A stretch of 64,000 nucleotides of DNA from Lepidostoma basale (taxonomy: Eukaryota; Arthropoda; Insecta; Trichoptera; Lepidostomatidae). The stretch is taken from assembly GCA_022606425.2 (NCBI GenBank), contig JAHDVF020001466.1:973501-1037500 (forward strand), given 5' to 3'. Position 1 is the stretch's first letter. Every line of letters begins with the position of its first letter. The notes under the pieces are model-generated. The model was not told the DNA's origin and did no database searches. It saw only the letters and a program-made list of their open reading frames with translations. The position numbers were made by a program, and so were the translations under genes. Below, piece by piece: positions 44,879 through 56,384 of the stretch.

Positions 44879-45254
44879 GATATAAAGTTCTTGAAAGCTT
44901 TAATGATTAACTTTATCCAGATAATTAAGGTCGTACGACCTATCCTTTCGACCAAGGAAGAATGATATGGGCTGATATAAATAATTCTCAAAAATACACA
45001 TCGACAGCACAGCCCATGTCTGGGCGGAGTCTTGGGATAAATTTATTGAAAACCGAATGACTTAAGAACATGAAGCAATCAGACAAATTGGATTCATCCC
45101 CACAACATTTCGGAAACCTATTTGTCTAAACGAACCAACTATTGGGTATGGATCGTACTTACAACCAACGCACAGATATATCAAGCATCTATTCACATTA
45201 AAACAAATGAAGTTACTGGTGAAATTATTAATATGTACAAGTTAATCACCACTA

Positions 45255-45345
45255 TGACGACTGCTTATATTATTTATGCCAACTTTTATAGCGCCATTTT
45301 CGTAGTGTACTCACCTCAAGGGCGCATTGAGGCGTGTTTTAAATC
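45255..45345 (-). mobile_element. L2-like LINE 3'UTR
   Basis: The minus strand reads GATTTAAAACACGCCTCAAT GCGCCCTTGAGGTG, CGAAAATGGCGCTATAAAAG TTGGCAT. Tail degenerate. Confidence 0.7.
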
Positions 45346-45584
45346 TATTATAAAACCAAACCCACTTTATTTTCTTTGATAAAACAATTATAAAGTGGTG
45401 AAAAGTCAAGTAGAAAAGTGTCTTTGAATTATTTTGAATATTGCTACGCGACAAATTAAGTGTTTTATATGAAAGTAAAATACAATATTTAATATTAGTA
45501 AATTTTTGATGAATACGATTTTTGACACATCTGATAGGTAGTTTTATACTATATTTCAGGCAATAAGTGATAAATATGGATAAC

Positions 45585-45602
45585 TATATATATATATATA
45601 TA
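45585..45602. repeat. (TA)n microsatellite
   Basis: Nine uninterrupted TA units. Confidence 0.85.
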
Positions 45603-45658
45603 TGTCTTAAAGCTCAATTTAATACTTTCGTATTAATTTTAGTGGCATTTAAAAAAAT

Positions 45659-45688
45659 AATATTAATACACTTCAGTGTATTAATATT
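45659..45688. repeat. perfect short hairpin
   Basis: AATATTAATACAC, loop TTCA, GTGTATTAATATT: 13-bp arms. No flanking element was identified. Confidence 0.5.
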
Positions 45689-45759
45689 AATATTATTACA
45701 TTAATAAACAAAATACCCTGTCAGTGTCTTTTGTAACCCTGACAAAGCTTCGGCGGAAG

Positions 45760-45825
45760 CAAAACCTGTAAGTAGTAACAGTGGAGGGACCTGACACGGC
45801 ACCGAAAGAAGAAAAAATTGGTGAT
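45760..45825 (+). mobile_element. LINE-D tail remnant
   Basis: GGGACCTGACACGGCACCGA AAGAAGAAAAAA matches the end of the LINE-D copy at 47630 (minus) and resembles 14335-14360. Confidence 0.55.
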
Positions 45826-46585
45826 ATCCGTATATAAAAATACTTCAGTTCATACATAATTTTAATATAGTCTACTGTTTTCAGTGAAAGAAATTAAAGA
45901 ATTTTATTATTTTAAACACGACATATTTCACAATTAATAATATCTCCTTGGCGCCGTAACTTTTCACCTTGGAAATAGACTCCGAGATACCCGAGACATA
46001 ACTAAGGAGACTAATTTACAGCGTTAGTAAAGAAAGCAGTCGCGGCAGTGACTCGAAGGGAGATATTATTTATAGTGTACAAGATACAGCGCCGTAACAT
46101 TAGTGCAGGCTTTCAAAACTGCTCGAGACAGCGGAAACATTCTGGAATTAATATCCAGACTTCTATGAAATTTACACTTATTTCTAGCAATGATAATTTA
46201 TTTTTCGGTATCCAAATTATCGTTAGAAACAAAATTTCAATCAATCAAATGAGATAATGGCGAAATTTTTTAAACGAAGGTGCTTCCAATTTGTGGTGTT
46301 TTACTATAATTCAAACATCCTGTGAGTCTGGAAAAGACACAAAATCGGCCAAACTTTCAACCACAATAGTAAGTGAAGAAGAGATATTGTTTTTTTAGGG
46401 TTAACCCTTCAAAACTAGCTTGCCCTTGATACGACGTAGAGGGATTATGACTTCAAATATATATTTTTTAAATTCAGTATCGCTAAAATTCATGTGCTTA
46501 TATTGTTATAGTCAAAAGCTAAAGTTACCCTTATTTATTGAAGTGAAGCTTGGAGTTCTATTACAAATATATTTTAAGATATGCG
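45826..46585. other. non-genic stretch
   Basis: Unique DNA; a 69-codon frame at 46048-46257 has no recognised product. Confidence 0.35.
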
Positions 46586-46832
46586 TCACTGAGATGATCT
46601 GGACAAATACATATAAGGAATGGATGAGGAAGAATGGTTAAAAGTAGTACAAGTTGTGTGAATGAAAAATAAGTCGAAGAAGGACGAGTTTAATGTGGTA
46701 TTACCAAATTAATCATTTACTAAAAGGCGACCGTGTTTGAAGTCAGCATGAGAGTTATGTCAGAATAAAACAGTGTGTCGATCTATCCTTTTTTGTTTAC
46801 CCCTCTAGGTAAATAGTGTGGTGGTTTTAGAG
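46586..46832 (+). mobile_element. LINE-A 3' end, degenerate
   Basis: GAGATGATCTGGACAAATAC, AATTAATCATTTACTAAAAG GCGACCGTG, GAGAGTTATGTCAGAATAAA ACAGTGTG and CCCCTCTAGGTAAATAG follow the family order with deletions. Confidence 0.7.
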
Positions 46833-47629
46833 TTAGCTGATTAAAATTGTAATCAAAATAATGATCATAACTCGCTTCGTAAATAATTTCGTGGGTATTG
46901 AATCTGTTAATAAAAAAACTGTTACCAGTAATGAGATACTCGGATGTTTATATTGCTTTTTGCTAGCCAATTGGTTTCTCGCTCACGATTTCTTCCCTTT
47001 TAAACTTTCAGAGGTGTCTGTGCTAAAAGTTTGCAACCGGGCGCCCCGGAAGAATGTCGCCCTAAGCCCTGAAATGGCGTCAAGTTAATTGGAGTGACAG
47101 AGAGAGTGATTACGGCGAACCTCGGGGCGAAAGGGGACAGACGTAGGTATAACCTTAGAGCCATGTTGCGTCATGAATATAAATTGTGATAAATTTCGCG
47201 CCAAAGACTCGGAGAAGAGGAGGACAGAGGGTTGGGGGGAGTGGAATTCTAGGAACGGAGGATAGAGGGGTGGACACCCTCAAGTTACAGAAATAGAAGA
47301 AAAGCAACACGTTATGGACTAATTAACGAAATTGTTGAGGAAGACGTCACTTTAATTATTGCTCTCGTGACCCGAGGGTTCAAAATTTATCCCCTGCGGA
47401 AGCATGTATTATTTTTGCACAAATTAACATAAATTCTCTTAACAAAATATAAACCCTCACTCTAATTTAAAATTTTAATAAATTAATTGCATTATGTTTT
47501 TTTTTTATTTATAGCATAATCACTGTGAAATTCCATGATTATGATTAAAAACACTTTTCAAGTTTTTAACATATTTCAGAATACACGAATCAAAAATACA
47601 ACACATTTAAAATTATGTCGGTTAGTTTC
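46833..47629. other. non-genic stretch with GC-richer unique block
   Basis: 47010-47300 is GC-richer and purine-rich. No gene is supported. Confidence 0.35.
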
Positions 47630-47975
47630 TTCTTCTTCTTCCGGTGCCGTGTCAGTTTCCCACAAACATTATAAATCACTGCAACGAAGGCATCACTATC
47701 CTGCGCCACTTAGAAAAAGTTCTGGACTCTGGTTATTCCTGTCCAATCTTTTATGTTTCGCATTAATATCAGTCGAAGAAGTGGTATTTTTCTCAGCACA
47801 TGACCCAAATATTGGCCTTTTTTATTTTTCACGCTCTTTAGTACACCTGCATTACTGACCCTATCGGTCTACGGTATACCGAGCATTCTGCGATATATCC
47901 ACATCTCAAACGCCTCCAGCCGGTTCATTGCATTCTCTTTCAGAGTCCAATTCTTCAGTAGAACAGACCATATAT
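47630..47975 (-). mobile_element. LINE-D reverse-transcriptase C-terminal region
   Basis: The minus strand reads LKNWTLKENAMNRLEAFEMW IYRRMLGIP, stop, TDRVSNAGVLKSVKNKKGQY LGHVLRK, DWTGITRVQNFF, and ends GACACGGCACCGGAAGAAGA AGAAG. Spacing matches 16986-17440. 5'-truncated, two stops. Confidence 0.85.
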
Positions 47976-48114
47976 CATCTATTTGTTTATATTGTACTAT
48001 TGATAATATAGGTATAATAAATGTATTTTTTTTTAAACTTACTATACAAATAGTTTATACAACTAATGCAATTTTTTAATGCACTGAAGAGTTTCTATTT
48101 TGTACGTTATACAG

Positions 48115-48262
48115 AGTAAATATGACGATGTCAACGTAGGTTGACGAAGCAGTTGTCGCGAAAAATAAAAATTAAATTGTGATACAAAAACACAGTTCTA
48201 TAATTTAACAGTTTATAATGTTGAAGTACCATAGTGTTTCGTCCAAAATAATGGACTCTTTA
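48115..48262 (+). mobile_element. H1 element
   Basis: The plus-strand hairpin (48119-48160) reads TGACGA, U, GUCAAC, loop GUAG, GUUGAC, GAAGC AGUUGUC GCG; then ATTAAATTGTGATACAAAAA CACAG, TTTAACAGTTTATAATGTTG and the end CATAGTGTTTCGTCCAAAAT AATGGAC. The arms are intact although the GAAAC box is mutated to GAAGC. Confidence 0.75.
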
Positions 48263-48713
48263 ATTATTATTATTATTAAATGGTTACATTTCAGACATTT
48301 CAAATGATGAAAGAAAAAAAACTAATTGTGTTCGACTTTGAAATCACTGTTCGAATATATATTTTTAAATGAATTCTATATTTAAATAACAGCACTGCGT
48401 AAATTTGTAATTGGGTAGGTAGGCACCTACCCACCCATCTCTGTATTGTGTTTCGCATCTAACTCAAGCTCAGCGGTCTGAAACTTAATTTAAACTACGG
48501 TATTTGTCTTAGATTAAATATTTGCGCCTCGGCGTTCGCAACACAGCCAACAAAATATAAATTTAGCTTTGAGGCGTACCAAATTAGAGTAAGAAATTAT
48601 GCAAGTAGGGTGGTTCCACAATCAATTCTCAGTTAACATTTGGCGACTGGAGTTATGCGGAGATTAATAGTGTGACCGAGTGTGAAATATTTGCGACACG
48701 ACTGTAAAGTAAC
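48263..48713. other. non-genic stretch
   Basis: Unique DNA with a GGTAGGTAGGCACCTACC palindrome at 48415-48432. Confidence 0.35.
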
Positions 48714-48905
48714 CAACTACCTATCACGTCGTTTCTTAAGAGAGGCAAACGAGGAAGGTTGTTTTATCCATTCACGTGTCTCATCCTCATTTTATAGCGC
48801 ATCATACACGCTCGAATTTCCAAACTTGTAAACATTGCTGATCAAATTTCCATATCTTCGTGGTTTTTTTCTTTATTTTCATGATATATTCACACCATCC
48901 ATCCA
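48714..48905 (-). mobile_element. LINE-A 3' end, degenerate
   Basis: The minus-strand family order is still visible (CTACCTATCACGTCGTTTCT, GCGCATCATACACGCTCG, TTGCTGATCAAATTTCCAT). Confidence 0.55.
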
Positions 48906-49029
48906 CTTGGATTATCCCCTGTGAATTGTGAACTCATAAAGTTCTTACTCGGGGACAACTATTTACTTTTCCTGAAATGTAAATAGTAAAAAAGTATATA
49001 TTAGAACCAATTGATTATTTTTAATAATG

Positions 49030-49150
49030 ACAAACAATCACGCCGTTTTCTCGAAGGGTTGGGCAAATATGACTCTATCCTGGCAAACTTTTTTACTTTC
49101 CAGCACATTAAAAAATCGATTCATAAACGCACATCGATTCTTCTGACTTA
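49030..49150 (-). mobile_element. LINE-A end, minus half of a head-to-head pair
   Basis: CAATCACGCCGTTTTCTCGA AGGGTTGGGCAAATATG and the ATAAACGCACATCGATTCTT C box show the minus-strand end. Confidence 0.6.
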
Positions 49151-49159
49151 TAATTTTGC

Positions 49160-49398
49160 CGATCTTAAATTTGAAGAATGATTCAAATGTCGTATACAAG
49201 CAGTGTGAGTGGAAAGAGAAGCAGTGGAAGACCAAGGAAAACATTGCATGACCAAATTAAACAAATACTGAAAGACGGCCTCATTTGAAGCCGGAAAAAT
49301 CGAGCGTGCATTGTACGATGATGAATGTGGAGGATTCTAGAGAGGTATGTCAGGACAGAACGGTATGGCGGTCGGATGGTTAGTTAGTTAGTTAGTTT
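49160..49398 (+). mobile_element. LINE-A end, plus half of a head-to-head pair
   Basis: Encodes YTSSVSGKRSSGRPRKTLHD QIKQILKDG, then MNVEDSREVCQDRTVWRSDG and ends GTTAGTTAGTTAGTTAG. Directly adjacent to the minus-strand half. Confidence 0.75.
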
Positions 49399-49454
49399 AA
49401 AATTTGATAAGTTAGATTGCTGGTGTCATATGCAGGGCTCATGGCTAAAAACAT

Positions 49455-49540
49455 TGTTAAAGCGCCTTTGAGATGAGCTATTCACGAAAACGGCGCCATA
49501 CAAATTAGCCTAATTATTATAATAATTATTATTATTATGC
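49455..49540 (+). mobile_element. L2-like LINE 3'UTR
   Basis: AAAGCGCCTTTGAGATGAGC TATTCACGAAAACGGCGCCA TACAAATTAGCCTAATT and an (ATT)n tail. Confidence 0.7.
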
Positions 49541-50156
49541 TAGTTTGTCTTCCTTGACTCCGTACTATATATATTAAAACCAACGCAGTGATCATTTCGT
49601 ACTTAATTTCTACAATATTTATTCAAAATGAAGTGCGTGTAAGATCCAATCTCAATTAGATTGTACAATTTAAATTACCCCGTTTTAAAAGAATCCCTTG
49701 TAACGTTATTTTAATAACATTTCGCAATGCTAGCAACAGCGCAGGATGGGTAATAAAACTGTCGGTTAGCAAACGAATCCCATAACTTACGGAGAGCCTT
49801 GTACCAGATGGGGCACAAAGCGTTTCCGTTTTTTACCCTCACCCATTACAAAAAGCTTCGGCTGCGGTGAAAGCTATGGATGAAAGCTTTATACTTAGAA
49901 AAAAAACTTAAATGGGAATTTTAAAGTGAGATAATACATATTAGAAAGGGCAAGAAAGTTTATGATCACGATGCCAATGTTCTAAAGAAGATTTTTTAAA
50001 CTCTGTAATGTTGAATTTAGTTTATTTATTTTTGAAATTAGAATACCCGTATATAAAACATAAGATAGTAAAAATATTTTATTTCATACTTCCCAACTGA
50101 AGCTATATATTGTAGATTAACTTAATAATAATAATAATAATGAATATTGTGTTTGT
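49541..50156. other. non-genic stretch
   Basis: Unique; 49730-49880 is GC-richer. A (TAA)n run lies at 50124-50142. Confidence 0.35.
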
Positions 50157-50362
50157 TGTTTCTTGAACAATGATGTAAAACTCCATATTAAATAATTAAT
50201 ACGAACGAAAACATCAGTTTTCTAAAAGTTTTATCATATTTTATGGGAATGATATATTTTGCATGACATGTTTCAACATTTGATAATGCCTTAGAAGGGC
50301 AAAATATGTCATTCCCATAAAATATAATAAAACTTTTAGAAAACTGACGTTTTCATTATCAA
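50157..50362. mobile_element. palindromic MITE, best copy
   Basis: Outer left end TTTCTTGAACAATGATGTAA AACTCCATATTAAATAATTA, then opposing inner arms AACATCAGTTTTCTAAAAGT TTTATCATATTTTATGGGAA TGA and TCATTCCCATAAAATATAAT AAAACTTTTAGAAAACTGAC GTTT around a TTTGATAATGCC centre. It has no coding capacity. Only the outer right arm is missing. Confidence 0.85.
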
Positions 50363-51479
50363 TATTGAAGTGTGCTTTTTAAAGCACCATTTTCAATAAA
50401 TTTCAATTTCAGAAGTTATTGATATTTATTGGCTATATTTAGTTTTCATCTACTATTTTTAATTTTAATAGTTTTATTAAATATTATATTTTCAGTCGAA
50501 TTGTAAGAAAATATAATAAAAGTAAATGTACATAAATCATATTTTTAATTTGACAGTTCAGAGTAAAATACAAATGCAACGAGAATGTGGAGAAAAAATG
50601 GTAATGCAATATAATAAAATTTATATGTAATTAATACAATTTTTCTTACCATGATACGTCATTGAAAACTATATTTAAATAAAGTAAATTACGTTTGACA
50701 TTTCACTGTAGAATATTTCGTTTTATTCAGAATTATTTAAGAACTCAACTGACACTCACAAAACTTCAAAAGTTACTACTTTTGAAACGATATTGCCAAT
50801 TTTTGAGAATATTTTTCAATACGTTGTAATGCAAAAAAAAAATCCTTAAAAAAATAGAAAGCTGCTGACAATTATTTCAAATCCTCACAATTAAATAGAA
50901 AGTTGTCCAAAAAAATCATTTTAGTTGCGAATGAAAAGAATTGCCCCTTAACGCCAATTAGTAAAAAAGAAATAGGGTAGTAAAATTTGCAACAATGGAA
51001 AGTTATGACACGCTGAGATTTATGGTACGTAACTTTCTCTAAAAAACTGCTAATGGCCTGCACAGCGAAGTAAGAAGCCCATTTTTTAAAGTTTTTAAGG
51101 TTTCAGAAATGGCGGTAATGTTCGAAAGCATTTTTTGTTGGTGTTTATTATTCACAATTTTGTTCACATCCTTCCAAATATTATTTAACATGTTTAATGT
51201 TTTACATCTGGTTGTGATGATCTTAAGGGCAAAATATTGTTTTCTAGAATAATGCAAACAGCGAAACGAAAGAAACCATTAGTTAAACATTTTAACAATA
51301 TTGTTTTTAAAACATGGCTTACTTTGAACGTGGAATATTTTTTTAACATTCCTTTAACTAGTCGGTATGGTAAAGTCAACCACACCCGTCACACTTTTCG
51401 TTCCTAACATATTTATATTTATCGCCAGGTCACAAAGAAGGATGTGTTGAAAAACAATGTATGATAGATTATCTAATGG
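50363..51479. other. non-genic stretch
   Basis: AT-rich unique DNA with several short minus-strand frames (50872-51385) of lysine- and phenylalanine-rich composition; no recognised product. Confidence 0.35.
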
Positions 51480-51812
51480 TGAAGTAAGAAAGGAATGTAA
51501 GGCGGATGAATGCGTGATAAATAAAATTAAGTGAGGAACGAATGGATGAGGGAAGAATGATTGAAAAGATATATACAAGTAGTGTGAATGGGAAAAGAAG
51601 TCAAAGAAGGCCAAGGAAGACATGGCATGACGAAATTTATCAATTACTGAAAGGCGGCCATGTTCGAAGTAGGAACAATCGACGAGCGTGCATGTCACGA
51701 TGTGTGAATGTAGAAGAGGCGCGAGAATTATGCCAGGATAGAACAATTTGGCGATCTCTGCCTACCCCTCCGGGGAAACGGCGTGATGGTTAGTTAGTTA
51801 GTTAGTTAGTTT
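51480..51812 (+). mobile_element. LINE-A 3' end, best-preserved C-terminus
   Basis: The frame 51542-51793 is open for 83 codons: MDEGRMIEKIYTSSVNGKRS, RPRKTWHDEIYQLLKGGHV, RNNRRACMSRCVNVEEAREL and CQDRTIWRSLPTPPGKRRDG, then a stop and (GTTA)n. This defines the family's C-terminus: a basic RPRKTWHD segment, a zinc-knuckle-free arginine-rich stretch, and the closing WRS...P segment. The region upstream of 51480 lacks the YADD core, so the copy is 5'-truncated. It is the reference for the LINE-A pieces listed elsewhere. Confidence 0.9.
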
Positions 51813-52484
51813 ATTTGTATCTTGTCATGCACGTACGTCTATTTCTTTGATGTGGTCGGCATGACAGGTGTTAATATTAATAAGAATATTTGAAACTAAT
51901 TTTATGTAAGTATTATGAACAAAATAACGAAGAGAAGGAATAATTAAATGGTTGAAACACGAATGGTATAAAACTATATGTCAACTATGTAAACGAGATA
52001 ATTAGAACATCACAATAAGAAACCGATTGTTAAATATTTCACAAATAATAATAAATTATTTATGAATATTACATTTTTGCCCGGAAATACGCAATGTTTT
52101 ATAATCCCACCTTAAGTACCTATATATAATACAATATATATAGGAAGGGTGCATCGACTCATGTAGCCACTGTTGCAACACTTAATATTTTCTGCATAAT
52201 TAACCATATTTTATGTACCTACAGGATGATTTACATCCGGACCGTGATATCCAGTTTTAAGGTGTCTATTAATAACTTCCGGGTGCGATCAATATAGAAC
52301 ACCCTGTTACACGCTCTCTTCCCCTAAACGTTTCTAAGGATAAAGATCCCCCAAATGGGATGTGACTGAAACTGATGCACATTATAAAAAAGTTTAATGC
52401 GATTTTTATTTTTTCCTAAAAACTCAAAAGATCATAAAAAAATAATCATTTACATAAATTTTCACATTTACATTAATTTATCGT
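51813..52484. other. non-genic stretch
   Basis: Unique DNA; nothing recognised. Confidence 0.35.
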
Positions 52485-52790
52485 AGGTATGTATGGAAGC
52501 GAAGCATGTGACTGGCAAAATAAGGATGAAAGTAGAATAAATGCAGTAATAATGGGATCTCTTAGACGAATGTGTAGTACTCTGTGTAGGTATGATATAC
52601 GAGTATGTATGATATATGAGTGTCGAATGAAAATATAAGAAGTGAATGCCGTGCGAATGATGGTGTTATGAGCAAAATAATGAAATGATCATTAATATGG
52701 TTTGGACACATGGAATGAATGAATGAAGAAAGATTGGTAAAAAAATATATTTGTTTACGATGTGAATGGAACTCATCATGAATTAAATAA
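52485..52790 (+). mobile_element. LINE-A middle region
   Basis: Encodes YGSEACDWQNKDESRINAVI MGSLRRMCS, then WFGHMERMNEERLVKKIY with frame changes. This is the part between the catalytic core and the common 3' end, and shows the uninterrupted TCTCTTAGACGAATGTGTAG site that carries a transposon in the copy at 56600. Confidence 0.8.
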
Positions 52791-52894
52791 TCGTGGAACT
52801 ACAAGAAAGACACGATTCTACAACCTTTGTTCTGTGGTTGAATAATCTTTTCATCAAGATAGGATATTCTAAAATATTGCAAATAAGAGGAAAC

Positions 52895-52955
52895 TTCATT
52901 TTATGTGCCATTTTTTGTGACGTAATCACCGCAAGGGTGTATACACAAGCCTATT
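52895..52955 (-). mobile_element. L2-like LINE 3'UTR remnant
   Basis: The minus strand shows ACACCCTTGCGGTGATTACG TCACAAAAAATGGC, a worn version of the tail. Confidence 0.5.
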
Positions 52956-53582
52956 TGTGATATTCAAACAGTTATATGAAATATGTTCTATGCAGTAGGT
53001 ATATGTCTGAAACTTATTTTGTATTATTTAAATAATCTATAACCCTCTCAGCCACAAAGAAAACATCGCTTCGTTTACGTAATTATGATGAAAAAACGAA
53101 CTAAACCCTTCACAATGAGAGAGTCCCTTTTAACGTACTGCCTCTCTTAAATTTGCTATTCGTAGAAGCTTGAACTAGGTTTTAACGTTCCCTGTGAAGG
53201 GGAAGATAGGGCTGGGGAGAAGAAACCATAAATTCAGGTTAAATTATTAGATGCGATCCCTTTGAAATAATAGGACCAGAAAATTGCCGAATTATGTACC
53301 ACAGCGTCTCCACTAGAGGTCCTGAAGAATTCTGATGGAGTTTCTTGAGCGATGTCCTCTAATTGTCTCGCTCTTCGTAAAAGTGAGAGTTTTAAATTTG
53401 AAATCATCTCACAAAATCACGTGCTTTTGTGTTAACTTTTATTTAATACTATTTTTAAAAATGGTCGTTAAATAATCCCTTCAATTTTATTTTGCTTGTT
53501 TTCTAATAGTTTCTGCTTGTTTCAGAAGCTTGTTGCCTATTAAGAGACGACATCAGCCTAAACAACGTCTCACAAATCTTAA
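52956..53582. other. non-genic stretch
   Basis: Unique; no gene recognised. Confidence 0.35.
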
Positions 53583-53740
53583 TAATAATAATAATAAATT
53601 GTTTAAAATAATAATAATAATAAATTGTTTAAAATAATAATAATAATAAATTGTTTAAAATAATAATAATAATAAATTGTTTAAAATAATAATAATAATA
53701 AATTGTTTAAAATAATAATAATAATAAGAATAATAATAAA
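53583..53740. repeat. 26-bp minisatellite
   Basis: Five units with exact 26-bp spacing, each TTGTTTAAAA plus five TAA and one A (TTG at 53599, 53625, 53651, 53677, 53703), flanked by further TAA repeats. It abuts the 3' tail of the minus-strand L2-like copy, so it probably grew from that element's (ATT)n tail. Confidence 0.95.
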
Positions 53741-53744
53741 CATA

Positions 53745-53998
53745 TTTAGTATTAGGGCTGCACCTGACGTAGTCGATCAGCCCTTTACATTTGGAAATGA
53801 TAATTTGAAAAGGTGCGTTTAGAGTCTAGATCTAAAGTCTGACTGATTATCTGTGCACTTAAGGTCTGCTGGAAGATTGTTCCAGGCTAAAGGGCCGGCT
53901 ACCGCGAAAGCTCGGTCGCTAAAGTTTGTGCTTGGACAGCGTTTTGGCACAGTCATTCTACAGATCGCAGAAGACTTAGCTGATCGCAATGTAGAAAT
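53745..53998 (-). mobile_element. L2-like LINE C-terminus, minus copy
   Basis: The minus strand reads the GDRAFAVAGPLAWNNLPADL-type segment, RLKTHLF-like codons and GGTGCAGCCCTAATACTAAA. It is truncated at its 5' side exactly where the plus copy at 54955 starts (GAAGACTTAGCTGATCGCAA TGT). Confidence 0.85.
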
Positions 53999-54954
53999 GT
54001 TTTTTTTTTTAATTAACTTTTGTGTTTGATTATGATCAAGAATTTATATTTTCATTCAAAATTAGATGTATTAAATAAACTATTACCAAGAAATCAATAT
54101 ATAATGAGTAAATATAGATTCAAAGTTCTGTCAATTGATTTATTACTAATTTTAAGCACAAGTAACGTATACCAAATTTTAATCGATTCGCATACTACTT
54201 TACTTTTAATGTATATAATATTTATATTAAATATGCTAAAAATATAATATATACAATGATAAAGTTCTTACGAAATTGAGGTAAAATTTATATATCGATT
54301 TAAATCGTAACGTTTCAACTGAATTTTTTTAAATATATACTTTATATTATATATGAAGTGAAAATATTCACATACTTCACTTGGTGTAATATTTTGATTT
54401 CACTTGCTATAATACCTACGAATAAGTCAAAATGAATAATGGCTTACAAGACTGCATTATCCTGTTCATGTATCTAATGTGAGGTTAAGTGAGATGTGGT
54501 GTAATTGTTGAACAATTTTGGTATAATGGAGGGGTCCGTGTCTTATATTCTGATACCACCTTTGATTTAATGCACTCACAATTTGCATATCTTAATTGCA
54601 TTATACAGGCCTTCTACATAACGAATATTGTGTTTGAACAAGAAAATGCCGTTTGAAGATTATACCCCTCTTGCCTAATAAAACAAAAACAATCTATATC
54701 GAATATTTTTTTATTTTTATTTTTTTATTATCGATGGTTTAATATAGATTGTACACAAACAAAAACACCCGCAAGTGTATAAATTTGTAAAATAATTTTC
54801 AGATATAAAAAATATTCAGTTTTAATTATCCATAAACAAACATATTTTACCCTTAAATGTATAAAAATATCTATTCATTAAATAAATAAAAACACAAATA
54901 AATTATTCAGAAATACTACAGGTAAAGTTTTCATATAATACGAGTATATTCACA
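53999..54954. other. AT-rich spacer between inverted L2 copies
   Basis: Very AT-rich unique DNA; a 75-codon plus frame at 54020-54247 is isoleucine/leucine-rich and not credible. Confidence 0.4.
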
Positions 54955-55310
54955 TTGCGAGCCGCTAAGTCTTCTGCGATTGGTAAATTGACTGTGCTAA
55001 AATGCTGTCCTAGCACAAACTTTGGCGATCGAGCCTTCGCGGTAGCCGGCCCTTCAGCCTGGAACAATCTTCCAGCAGACCTCAAGTGCATAGAAAATCA
55101 GTCAGAGTTTAGATCGAGACTCAAAACGCACCTTTTCAAATTATCCTTTCCTGATAAAAAAGGGTTGATCGACTACATCAGGTGCAGCCCTTATACTAAA
55201 CATGTTCATGTTTTAACTAGTTCATAAAACAGAACATTTTCTTCAGCGCCCTTGAGATGAGTGATTCATAAAAATGGCGCTGTATAAATTATCCAATTTA
55301 TTATATTATT
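54955..55310 (+). mobile_element. L2-like LINE C-terminus and 3'UTR, best copy
   Basis: The plus frame 54955-55227 (90 codons) reads KSSAIGKLTVLKCCPSTNFG, DRAFAVAGPSAWNNLPADLK, RSRLKTHLFKLSFPDKKGL and a stop. The 3'UTR holds GCGCCCTTGAGATGAGTGAT and AAAATGGCGCTGTATAAATT, ending in (ATT)n. This is the conserved end of L2/CR1-type reverse transcriptases; catalytic motifs lie upstream and are absent. Confidence 0.9.
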
Positions 55311-55317
55311 ATCATAG

Positions 55318-55520
55318 ATAATTACCAAGGACAACGTGGTACGATCAAATCATTCAAACATTTCATGTCGGCCGCGTGAGGAGACGAAGAAATCGGCGTG
55401 CGTGCATGACACGATGTATGAATGTTGAGGAAACAAGATAAGTATGTCAGGAAATAACAGTGTGTCGGTCCATTTTTTCTGTATACCAATTTGGGGAGAC
55501 GGTGTGATAGTTGGTGAGTT
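55318..55520 (+). mobile_element. LINE-A 3' end
   Basis: TWYDQIIQTFHVGRVRRRRN RRACMTRCMNVEETR, then TTGGGGAGACGGTGTGATAG TTGGTGAGTT. Stops present. Confidence 0.8.
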
Positions 55521-56384
55521 TAGTAAAAAAAAAATATGATTAATAGTCGAAATACAATATATTTTGAACCACTTTGAAATTTCTTAAAAAGATAATATTT
55601 CTAGTATTTAAAAAAAAATAGTTAGTTTTTTCAAAAATATATTTATGAATTAAACCATTATTTTTGCATGTATATATGTATATGTACTTCGTGTATTTCA
55701 AAATGTCACATTATTTTTATCTACTTCATACGAAAATAATATATAATAATCAATTCGACTATTTAGATAGTTCAGTTTTGAATCTATTTACAATGCAAAA
55801 TATTTCACCTTTTAACGTTAAATGAAATCCCTTAATATCTCTTTACAATGCTTTACAATACGTAACAGTTATATTAAAAACACGAAAATTGTAAAGTACA
55901 TGTACTCGTATGTTGAAAATGTGTATTGTTTAAACAAAAAATATAAAGCATTGTGTTATAATTTGTAACCAAACTAATTCCAATAAATTTAAAACTGATT
56001 ATTAATTAAACTTTCGAATATATTGCAAACAATAATAATTACATACAATTATTATTCGGTGATTATATTTCACATAGTAATAATCAATAACCGTGTGGGT
56101 AGCTAGGAATTAACAGATATTAATCACAATTTAGGAACTAATCTATTAAAACTGAATAATTACAATTATATTAGATCCGTGTAATTATTGCTAGCTGAAT
56201 TTTATTACAAGTATCAATACGCCGTATAAGAAATAAAACGTGTTATAATGGATGTTAAATAGTATGAAACCATTAATAATGAAATATACAAAACGATTTT
56301 CTATCGATCAAATTGTAACGTTACTCATATTGATTAATAATGAAACTTGGGATAAACAGATCTAAATATACCTCTCTTGATGCT
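55521..56384. other. non-genic stretch
   Basis: AT-rich unique DNA. Confidence 0.35.

Noticed and set aside
45659..45688. microRNA precursor or terminator hairpin
   Set aside because: Only 13 bp of AT-rich stem, too short for a microRNA precursor, and bacterial-type terminators do not apply here.
53583..53740. CRISPR array
   Set aside because: Units are tandem with no unique spacers, AT-only, and the context is eukaryotic.
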